DNA of 29,045 nt, taken from the NCBI GenBank assembly GCA_045586595.1, contig JAZNAQ010000027.1, positions 1 to 29,045 on the forward strand, given 5' to 3'. Shown piece by piece: positions 24,464-29,045 of this stretch. Origin of the DNA: SIG480 sp045586595 (GTDB lineage Bacteria; Bacillota; Clostridia; Oscillospirales; JAAYXM01). The position numbers and the translations under genes were made by a program. Numbering within the stretch: the first letter of the stretch is position 1; the number at the start of each line of letters is the position of its first letter. Under the pieces are notes generated by a model that saw nothing but the letters and a program-made list of their open reading frames with translations, ran no database searches and had not been told where the DNA came from.

Positions 24464-24493
24464 TTGACCTACTACCACATCTTGTGGTACAAT
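24464..24493 (+). promoter_or_regulatory. Promoter of the rpmG-secE-nusG-rplKA operon with a built-in palindrome
   Basis: TTGACC (24464-24469), an 18-nt spacer and TACAAT (24488-24493) preceded by TGG (extended -10). The spacer and start of the -10 form a 7+3+7 inverted repeat TACCACA-TCT-TGTGGTA (24473-24489), well placed for a repressor to block RNA polymerase. Confidence 0.7.
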
Positions 24494-24499
24494 CAATAT

Positions 24500-24631
24500 T
24501 ACCTGTGAAAGGTTTATTTTTCGTGCCCTTTTTCATGAGGTGCATGTTTGAACCTACGCGGGAGAAACAAAAGTTTCCGCGAAGCCGTAAGGCTGTCAGG
24601 GAGGCAAATTATTCTTTGGAGGCCGAAAATT
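24500..24631 (+). ncRNA. Structured 5' leader of rpmG
   Basis: About 130 nt lie between the probable transcription start and rpmG. Visible helices include AGGTT/AACCT closing the first part, a hairpin CGCG-GGA bulge-GAAAC-AAAA-GTTTC-CGCG (24557-24581), and directly after it AGCC-GTAA-GGCT with a GNRA-type loop (24583-24594). There is no T-run, so control, if any, would be at translation or RNA stability. I do not recognise a known leader family. Confidence 0.4.
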
Positions 24632-24781
24632 ATGAGAACAAAAATCACACTCGTTTGCACAGAATGCAAGCGCAGAAACTACGACACAATGAAAGAAAAG
24701 AAAAACACTCCGGACAGACTCGAAATGCGTAAGCATTGCCCGTTCTGCCGCAAGCATACTCTCCACAGAGAAACAAAGTAA
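24632..24781 (+). CDS. rpmG: 50S ribosomal protein L33
   Basis: This encodes 49 residues, the normal size of bL33. It begins MRTKITLVCTECKRRNYDT and has four cysteines in two pairs (CTEC and CPFC), so it is the zinc-binding form. ATG at 24632 has GGAGG 9 nt upstream (24618-24622); the longer open frame from 24548 runs through the structured leader. It is first in the rpmG-secE-nusG unit typical of Firmicutes. Confidence 0.96.
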   Translation: MRTKITLVCTECKRRNYDTMKEKKNTPDRLEMRKHCPFCRKHTLHRETK

Positions 24782-24827
24782 TTAAGTTTTTCTTTTGTCT
24801 ATTACAAACGAAAGGGTGTGCTGCTAA

Positions 24828-25028
24828 ATGGCGGAGAAGAAGAGACGCGGTATTGCAACATGGTTCCGCGAGATGAAGAGTGAGCTCAAAAAAGTCGTAT
24901 GGCCGTCAGCAAGCCAGGTATACAAGAATACTGTAATCGTTCTTATCGTATGCGCTGTTTTTGCTGTTATCACAGGTCTTATGGATTTTGTGCTCCAGTA
25001 CGGAGTTTCACTCCTCTACAAGATTTAA
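24828..25028 (+). CDS. secE: Preprotein translocase subunit SecE
   Basis: This encodes 66 residues with the short Gram-positive SecE plan: a basic amphipathic N-terminal helix (WFREMKSELKKVVWPS, the conserved SecE box) and a single membrane helix (VIVLIVCAVFAVITGLMDFVL). It stabilises SecY in the translocon. The gene lies between rpmG and nusG, as usual. Confidence 0.95.
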   Translation: MAEKKRRGIATWFREMKSELKKVVWPSASQVYKNTVIVLIVCAVFAVITGLMDFVLQYGVSLLYKI

Positions 25029-25043
25029 CGGGGGAGTAAACTG

Positions 25044-25571
25044 ATGGCAGGAAACGCAAAGTGGTATGTTATTCACACATACTCCGGCTATGAAAATAAG
25101 GTAGCCGCAACAATTGAAAAAGCTGTAGAGAACAGAAAATTGCATGACCTTATCTGCGCCGTCAATGTTCCTGTCGAAACCGTCGTCGAGGTTAAGGACG
25201 GCAAGCGTAAGGAAGTTGAGCGCAAGATTTTCCCGGGATATGTTCTCGTGAAAATGGTTATGACTGACGAGAGCTGGCACGTTGTGCGCAATACACGCGG
25301 TGTTACAGGTTTTGTTGGTCCGGCAAGTAAGCCGGTTCCGCTCAGCGAAGAAGAAGTCGCTAATCTCGGTGTTGAGAAACATGAGCTTGTTATTGACTAT
25401 AAGGTCGGTGACAATGTCAAGATTATCGACGGCGCTCTTGAAGACTTTGTCGGCGTTGTTGACGAAATCGCTCTTGATAAGAACAAGATTCGCGTTATCG
25501 TCTCCATGTTCGGCAGAGAGACTCCGGTCGAGCTTGAGCCCGACCAGGTTGAGCCTGTTACAGAAGACTGA
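25044..25571 (+). CDS. nusG: Transcription termination/antitermination factor NusG
   Basis: This encodes 175 residues. The NGN domain begins KWYVIHTYSGYENKVA and includes IFPGYVLVKMVMTDESWHVVRNTRGVTGFVG; the KOW domain follows (VGDNVKIIDGALEDFVGVVDEI). It binds RNA polymerase and influences pausing and termination. GGGGGAG lies before the ATG, 15 nt after secE. Confidence 0.97.
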   Translation: MAGNAKWYVIHTYSGYENKVAATIEKAVENRKLHDLICAVNVPVETVVEVKDGKRKEVERKIFPGYVLVKMVMTDESWHVVRNTRGVTGFVGPASKPVPLSEEEVANLGVEKHELVIDYKVGDNVKIIDGALEDFVGVVDEIALDKNKIRVIVSMFGRETPVELEPDQVEPVTED

Positions 25572-25743
25572 TTTAACAGGCAGATTTATTAGCATGCAAG
25601 CGCAATTTGCGCTTTAGCATAACTTCGGGCGGGGTCCGTCCGACGTGGGAGGTATCCGCGCATTATAACAGGAGAGGCTTCTTAATCCTGTCAGCGCAAG
25701 GTATACCGCCATTTACCACATTTTATTAAGGAGGTGCGATATC
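25572..25743 (+). ncRNA. Structured leader before rplK
   Basis: The 172 nt between nusG and rplK are rich in structure. A hairpin AAGCGCAA-T-TTGCGCTT lies at 25598-25614 and another, TCGGGCGG-GGT-CCGTCCGA, at 25625-25643. The larger element at 25645-25719 is described separately. No terminator-like T-run is present, so rplK is probably transcribed through from rpmG. Confidence 0.55.
25645..25719 (+). promoter_or_regulatory. L1-like RNA element upstream of rplK
   Basis: The outer stem GTGG/CCAC (25645-25648 with 25716-25719) encloses GGAGGTAT on the 5' side and ATACC on the 3' side. Inside are GCGC/GCGC and ACAGGA/TCCTGT helices. The 5' strand GTGGGAGG is identical to the L1-type site in front of rplA, but the 3' loop strand (GCCATTTA) lacks its GAAAAC. 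Confidence 0.5.
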
Positions 25744-26169
25744 ATGGCACAGAAAGTAGTAGGATTCATTAAGCTTCAGATTCCGGCAGGTAAGGCAACT
25801 CCGGCGCCGCCTGTAGGTCCGGCGCTCGGTCAGCACGGTGTTAATATCGTTCAGTTCACAAAGGAATTTAACGAGCGCACAAAGAACGATATCGGGCTTG
25901 TTATCCCGGTAGTTATTACGGTTTATGCAGACCGTTCGTTCACATTCATTACAAAGACACCGCCGGCATCAGTGCTTATTAAGAAGGCTTGCAAGATTGA
26001 AAGCGGTTCGGGTGTCCCGAACAAGACTAAGGTTGCTACAATCAGCAAGGAAGACCTCAAGAAGATTGCTGAGCTTAAGGCTCCTGACCTTAATGCGGCT
26101 ACAGTCGAAACTGCAATGAGCATGATTGCAGGTACATGCAGAAGCATGGGAATCACGGTTGAGGAGTAA
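25744..26169 (+). CDS. rplK: 50S ribosomal protein L11
   Basis: This encodes 141 residues, the standard length of uL11. The N-terminal domain has FIKLQIPAGKATPAPPVGPALGQHGVNIVQFTKEFN, and the C-terminal rRNA-binding domain ends GTCRSMGITVEE. It forms the GTPase-associated centre with L10/L12. AAGGAGGT precedes the ATG. Confidence 0.98.
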   Translation: MAQKVVGFIKLQIPAGKATPAPPVGPALGQHGVNIVQFTKEFNERTKNDIGLVIPVVITVYADRSFTFITKTPPASVLIKKACKIESGSGVPNKTKVATISKEDLKKIAELKAPDLNAATVETAMSMIAGTCRSMGITVEE

Positions 26170-26208
26170 TCACAACCGCAGAACACGGCAATAGCCGATG
26201 TTACTTAC

Positions 26209-26246
26209 GTGGGAGGGCTTTGAAAGAATAGCCCGAAAACTACCAC
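26209..26246 (+). promoter_or_regulatory. L1-binding autoregulatory site before rplA
   Basis: The outer stem GTGG/CCAC and upper stem GGGCT/AGCCC are separated by an asymmetric loop, GGA on the 5' side and GAAAACTA on the 3' side. This matches the arrangement of known L1 mRNA sites (GGAGGCU and AGCCGAGAAACU in methanogen L1 mRNA), which mimic the 23S L1 site. The ribosome binding site of rplA (26247-26254) abuts the stem, so L1 binding should block its own translation. Confidence 0.75.
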
Positions 26247-26261
26247 AAGGAGGTTATTAGA

Positions 26262-26957
26262 ATGCGTAGAGGAAAAAAGTATATTGAAAGCGCAAAGCTT
26301 ATCGACCGTGCTACACAGTACGAGGTTGAAGAAGCATTTGAGCTTATGTCAAAGTTCGGCAAGGCAAAGTTTGATGAGACTGTTGAGCTCCATATAAAGC
26401 TCGGCGTTGACTCACGCCATGCTGACCAGCAGGTTCGCGGTGCGGTTGTTCTTCCGCACGGAACAGGTAAGACCGTTCGCGTTGCAGTATTTGCAAAGGG
26501 CGATAAGGCAAAGGAAGCAGAGGCTGCAGGTGCTGACGTTGTCGGTGCAGAAGACCTCGTTTCAAGAATTCAGGGCGAGAACTTCTTTGATTTCGATGTT
26601 GTTGTTGCAACACCGGACATGATGGGTCTCGTTGGCCGTCTCGGTAAGGTTCTTGGTCCTAAGGGCCTTATGCCGAACCCGAAGGCAGGTACCGTTACTA
26701 TGGATGTTGCTAAGGCTATTGCAGACCTTAAGGCAGGTAAGATTGAGTATCGTCTCGATAAGACAAACATTATCCACTGCCCGATTGGTAAGGTTTCTTT
26801 CGGCAAAGAGAAGCTCTGCGAGAACTTTAACACACTCGTTGGCGCTGTTATTAAGGCAAAGCCGGCAGCAGCTAAGGGTACTTATATCCGCTCCTGTGTC
26901 GTAACTTCGACAATGGGCCCGGGAATCAAGGTCAGCGTCGCAAAGATGCTTGGCTAA
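26262..26957 (+). CDS. rplA: 50S ribosomal protein L1
   Basis: This encodes 231 residues, the usual size for uL1, with VELHIKLGVDSRHADQQVRGAVVLPHGTGK near the start and the signature LGPKGLMPNPKAGTVT in the second domain. It forms the mobile L1 stalk and is the likely repressor of the L11-L1 mRNA through the hairpin just upstream. AAGGAGGT is at 26247-26254. Confidence 0.98.
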   Translation: MRRGKKYIESAKLIDRATQYEVEEAFELMSKFGKAKFDETVELHIKLGVDSRHADQQVRGAVVLPHGTGKTVRVAVFAKGDKAKEAEAAGADVVGAEDLVSRIQGENFFDFDVVVATPDMMGLVGRLGKVLGPKGLMPNPKAGTVTMDVAKAIADLKAGKIEYRLDKTNIIHCPIGKVSFGKEKLCENFNTLVGAVIKAKPAAAKGTYIRSCVVTSTMGPGIKVSVAKMLG

Positions 26958-26965
26958 AAAAACTC

Positions 26966-26994
26966 TTGACTTTTAAGTCAATCTTTGGTATAAT
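26966..26994 (+). promoter_or_regulatory. Promoter of rplJ-rplL
   Basis: TTGACT (26966-26971), a 17-nt spacer and consensus TATAAT (26989-26994) preceded by TGG. The -35 lies in an inverted repeat TTGACTT-TT-AAGTCAA (26966-26981), which may be an operator or a weak hairpin ending the rplA mRNA. Confidence 0.85.
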
Positions 26995-26999
26995 TCTTT

Positions 27000-27127
27000 A
27001 TGCGTCTTAAGACAGCAGGTGCCTTTTGGTGTAATCGCTTGCGAGCCTGCCGAGGAGCAAGTTATAGAAACACTTTTGTGTTATTGTGTAATTTGTAACC
27101 CATGCGTCTTAAAGCGCATGGGTTTTT
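27000..27127 (+). ncRNA. Ribosomal protein L10 leader
   Basis: This leader has the features of the Firmicutes L10 leader: GACAGCAGG (27011-27019) pairing with CCTGC (27046-27050), followed by CGAGGAGCAAG, and a terminator at the 3' end. It is taken to bind L10(L12)4 and control rplJL by attenuation. The 11-nt ATGCGTCTTAA occurs at the start of the leader and again in the terminator's 5' arm. Confidence 0.8.
27097..27127 (+). terminator. Attenuator terminator in the L10 leader
   Basis: A 10-bp stem AACCCATGCG/CGCATGGGTT with an 8-nt loop (TCTTAAAG) is followed by TTTTT in all. It lies 30 nt before the rplJ start, after the leader structure, as expected for attenuation. Confidence 0.85.
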
Positions 27128-27157
27128 CCATTAAATATAGACGGAGGTGAAACACAC

Positions 27158-27742
27158 ATGCCAAGTGCAAAGGTTTTAGAACAGAAGAAGCAGTTGGTTG
27201 CAGAGCTTGCCGAGAAGATGAAGAATGCAAGCAGCGGTGTTCTCGTTGACTATAAGGGTATCAATGTTGCCGACGATACACAGCTTCGTGCAGAAATGCG
27301 TAAAAATAATGTTGATTATAAAGTCATCAAGAATACGCTTATTCGCTTCGCAGCAAAAGAAGCAGGCCTTGAAGGTCTTGAAGATGTTCTCGAAGGCACA
27401 ACAGCTCTTGCAATAAGCGCAGATGACGTTATTGCTCCTGCTAAGGTTGTTGCTGAGTACGCAAAGAAGAACGAAGACATCTACAACATCAAAGCAGGCT
27501 TTATGGATGGCAAGGTTGTTAGCGTAGATGAGATTATGGCTCTTGCAAATCTCCCGAGCAAGGAAGTCCTTCTTGGAAGACTTGTTGGCGGCTTGCAGGG
27601 TCCGATATTCGGTCTCGCTCTTGTGCTTAAAGCAATCGCTGAAAAGGTGGAGAAGGAAGGTCCTGTTGATGCTTCCGCTCCGGCAGCAGATGCAGCTCCC
27701 GCTGAAGAGGCTGCTCCTGCAGATGCTCCCGCAGCAGAATAA
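27158..27742 (+). CDS. rplJ: 50S ribosomal protein L10
   Basis: This encodes 194 residues, about 20-25 longer than most uL10 proteins. The RNA-binding N-terminal domain shows LVDYKGINVADDTQLRAEMRKN and VIKNTLIRFAAKEAG. The extra length is an Ala/Pro/Asp/Glu tail (about residues 170-194) after the L12-binding helix. It anchors L12 dimers on the ribosome and probably controls its own operon through the leader. GGAGGTGA precedes the ATG. Confidence 0.97.
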   Translation: MPSAKVLEQKKQLVAELAEKMKNASSGVLVDYKGINVADDTQLRAEMRKNNVDYKVIKNTLIRFAAKEAGLEGLEDVLEGTTALAISADDVIAPAKVVAEYAKKNEDIYNIKAGFMDGKVVSVDEIMALANLPSKEVLLGRLVGGLQGPIFGLALVLKAIAEKVEKEGPVDASAPAADAAPAEEAAPADAPAAE

Positions 27743-27779
27743 TTTAAGAATTATATAATTTTTTTAGGAGGTAACAAAA

Positions 27780-28160
27780 ATGTCTGAGAAAATCACAAAT
27801 TTTATTGAAGAAGTAAAAGGCTTAACAGTTCTTGAGCTCAACGAGCTCGTAAAGGCACTCGAGGAAGAGTTTGGCGTATCCGCAACAGCTGCTGTTGCAG
27901 TTGCAGCTCCGGCTGCTGGCGGTGCTGCTGCAGGTGCAGCTGCAGAGAAGGATTCCTTCGATGTAGTTCTCGCTGATGTTGGCGGCGCAAAGCTCAACGT
28001 CATTAAGGTTGTTCGCGAAATCACAGGTCTCGGTCTTAAGGAAGCTAAGGAGCTCGTAGAGAGCGCACCGAAGGCTATTAAGGAAGGCGCAAGCAAGGAC
28101 GATGCTGAAGCTATAAAGGCAAAGCTCGAAGAGGCTGGTGCAAAGGTAGAGCTTAAGTAA
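27780..28160 (+). CDS. rplL: 50S ribosomal protein L7/L12
   Basis: This encodes 126 residues. The N-terminal dimerisation helices (LTVLELNELVKALEEEFGV), an Ala/Gly hinge, and the factor-binding domain (FDVVLADVGGAKLNVIKVVREITGLGLKEAKELVE) are typical of bL12. AGGAGGT precedes the ATG. In most Firmicutes rpoB follows, but here it does not. Confidence 0.98.
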   Translation: MSEKITNFIEEVKGLTVLELNELVKALEEEFGVSATAAVAVAAPAAGGAAAGAAAEKDSFDVVLADVGGAKLNVIKVVREITGLGLKEAKELVESAPKAIKEGASKDDAEAIKAKLEEAGAKVELK

Positions 28161-28180
28161 TTTAAGTTACTGCAATTTGT

Positions 28181-28215
28181 TCCGCAAAGGGCAGGGATTT
28201 CCGGCCCTTTGCGGA
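28181..28215 (+). terminator. Hairpin after rplL
   Basis: A perfect 12-bp stem TCCGCAAAGGGC/GCCCTTTGCGGA encloses an 11-nt loop. It has no T-run after it, so it may be an inefficient terminator or an mRNA 3'-end stabiliser. Confidence 0.6.
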
Positions 28216-28231
28216 TTAAAGATAAAAATGC

Positions 28232-28261
28232 TTGACTGTAGCTGCGTTTGTAGCTTATAAT
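28232..28261 (+). promoter_or_regulatory. Promoter of tRNA-Ser
   Basis: TTGACT (28232-28237), an 18-nt spacer and consensus TATAAT (28256-28261), 24 nt before the mature tRNA 5' end. Confidence 0.8.
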
Positions 28262-28285
28262 GTATAAGCCCAATTTAATAGAGAT

Positions 28286-28377
28286 GGAGAGTTGGCTGAG
28301 CTGGTCGAAGGCGCACGATTGGAAATCGTGTATACCCTATAAAGGTATCGAGGGTTCGAATCCCTCACTCTCCGCCA
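28286..28377 (+). tRNA. tRNA-Ser (anticodon GGA)
   Basis: The 7-bp acceptor stem GGAGAGT/ACTCTCC is followed by discriminator G and an encoded CCA. The anticodon stem CACGA/TCGTG holds loop TTGGAAA, giving anticodon GGA for UCC/UCU serine codons. The long variable arm (TACC/GGTA) is typical of serine tRNAs, and the T arm has GGTTCGAATCC. It stands alone between its own promoter and terminator. Confidence 0.97.
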
Positions 28378-28418
28378 AAGAGAAAACGTACTAAATATAG
28401 TACGTTTTCTCTTTTTTT
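28378..28418 (+). terminator. Terminator of tRNA-Ser
   Basis: A 16-bp perfect stem (28378-28393 with 28398-28413) with loop AATA runs into seven T. It starts right after the encoded CCA. Confidence 0.93.
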
Positions 28419-28484
28419 GGTGCCTTTAGGCGTGGAAATAAACCCCCAGTTTTACTGGGGGAAGATAAAAAGCTTTAGCAAGAG

Positions 28485-28550
28485 AAAAACCTCCATGATA
28501 AAATAGTAAAGGTTTGGCGACCGCATTACTAAAAAATCATGGAGGTTTTT
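28485..28550 (+). promoter_or_regulatory. Hairpin hiding the tnpA ribosome binding site
   Basis: Positions 28485-28499 (AAAAACCTCCATGAT) pair perfectly over 15 bp with 28536-28550 (ATCATGGAGGTTTTT), with a 36-nt loop. The GGAGG of tnpA (28541-28545) is in the 3' arm. IS200 of enterobacteria is known to hold its tnpA mRNA down with a comparable stem-loop. Confidence 0.8.
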
Positions 28551-28556
28551 AAACTA

Positions 28557-29039
28557 ATGAAGAAGACAACAAATGAAATAAAGAGAACTGCACATTCAAG
28601 TTACAGATGTCAGTATCACATAGTGTTTGCACCGAAATATCGAAGAAAAGAAATATTCGGGAAATTGAGAAAAGATATAGGAGAAATATTGAGGAAATTG
28701 TGCGAACAAAAAGGGGTAGAAATAATAGAGGCAGAAACATGTGTAGACCATATACATATGTTGGTGTCAATACCACCGTATATAAGTGTAGCACAGTTTA
28801 TGGGGTTTCTCAAGGGAAAAAGCTCATTGATGATATTTGACCGACATGCAAATCTAAAATACAAATATGGGAGTAGGAATTTTTGGTGTAGAGGAGATTA
28901 TGTAGACACAGTAGGAAAGAATAAGAAAATAATATCAGAATACATAAGAAATCAACTTGAGGAAGATTATGCAACAGATCAGATAAGCATAAAAGAGTAT
29001 ACAGACCCGTTTACGGGTAGCAAGAATAATAAGGCATAA
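28557..29039 (+). CDS. tnpA: IS200-like transposase TnpA
   Basis: This encodes 160 residues, the usual length of Y1 (HUH) transposases that cut single-stranded DNA. The HUH motif is HIH (65-67), and the catalytic tyrosine is Y129 with the metal-binding Q133 in EYIRNQ. YRCQYHIVFAPKYRR near residue 16 and NFWCRGDYVDTVG near 109 are family signatures. The frame is complete, so it is probably active. I chose ATG at 28557 (GGAGG ends 11 nt before it); the ATG at 28539 lies inside the blocking hairpin, before the ribosome binding site. The gene is more AT-rich than its neighbours, in keeping with transfer. Confidence 0.93.
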   Translation: MKKTTNEIKRTAHSSYRCQYHIVFAPKYRRKEIFGKLRKDIGEILRKLCEQKGVEIIEAETCVDHIHMLVSIPPYISVAQFMGFLKGKSSLMIFDRHANLKYKYGSRNFWCRGDYVDTVGKNKKIISEYIRNQLEEDYATDQISIKEYTDPFTGSKNNKA

Positions 29040-29045
29040 AAAAGA

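Larger units (their letters stand above)
28421..29045 (+). mobile_element. IS200/IS605-family element, left end and tnpA (right end outside window)
   Basis: The left end is marked by a small dyad GCCT-TT-AGGC (28422-28431) and an 8-bp hairpin CCCCCAGT-TTT-ACTGGGGG (28443-28461). Next come the translational control hairpin and tnpA. It lies only a few bases after the tRNA-Ser terminator. No TnpB gene is seen within the window. The first base of the element is approximate. Confidence 0.8.

Noticed and set aside
27640..27742. Ala/Pro/Asp-rich repeat-like end of rplJ as a tandem repeat or frameshift
   Set aside because: The frame is intact, and Ala-rich acidic tails on L10 and S1 are compositional, not exact repeats.
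28443..28461. CCCCC/GGGGG hairpin as a transcription terminator
   Set aside because: No T-run follows, the tRNA already has a terminator, and the hairpin matches the left-end structure expected of an IS200-type element.
1..29045. CRISPR array, prophage or defence island
   Set aside because: No regularly spaced repeats, no phage structural genes and no nuclease/helicase clusters beyond RNase J were found; the rest is core metabolism, transport and translation.

Overview
The window looks like chromosomal core sequence from a spore-forming member of the Clostridia (Firmicutes), of moderate GC. The reasons are a spore-germination lytic enzyme (CwlJ type) with a GerQ-like partner, RNase J, an IspH-ribosomal protein S1 fusion, AGGAGG-type ribosome binding sites with frequent TTG/GTG starts, and the rpmG-secE-nusG-rplKAJL order. 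Genus or species cannot be named from sequence alone.

Layout. Positions 1-214 hold the 3' end of an IS200/IS605-type tnpA and its right-end hairpin, ending 18 bp from the stop of an RNase J gene on the minus strand. Next come a degenerate phosphohexomutase-like gene (minus), a divergent Na+/phosphate cotransporter with a PhoU-like tail (plus), and the minus-strand cwlJ/gerQ-like pair. glnS and gltX follow in tandem (plus). A minus-strand zinc/manganese-type ABC permease and ATPase (no binding protein) converge on gltX at a bidirectional terminator.

From 11.4 to 17.4 kb lies one tightly packed plus-strand operon: trmB, an RpiR-family regulator, a BaiN/HI0933-type flavoprotein, cmk, plsC and ispH-S1. 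It joins tRNA modification, nucleotide supply, phospholipid and isoprenoid synthesis, and translation. A TAXI-type TRAP transporter follows (lipoprotein receptor plus fused permease), then a heterodimeric ABC exporter whose two halves show the usual degenerate/consensus ATP-site asymmetry.

From 24.4 to 28.2 kb is the rpmG-secE-nusG-rplK-rplA / rplJ-rplL block. It carries several RNA control elements: a structured rpmG leader, an L1-type site before rplA, a related hairpin before rplK, and an L10 leader with an attenuator in front of rplJ. rpoBC does not follow rplL directly; instead there is a tRNA-Ser(GGA) gene with its own promoter and terminator, then a second, divergent IS200-like element whose tnpA ribosome binding site is locked in a 15-bp hairpin.

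No CRISPR array, phage, or clear defence or biosynthetic system was seen. The points most worth a second look are the pseudo-phosphohexomutase, the internal start at the IspH/S1 junction, the tandem L1-like RNA sites, the rpmG leader with its palindromic promoter, and the CwlJ-GerQ pair.
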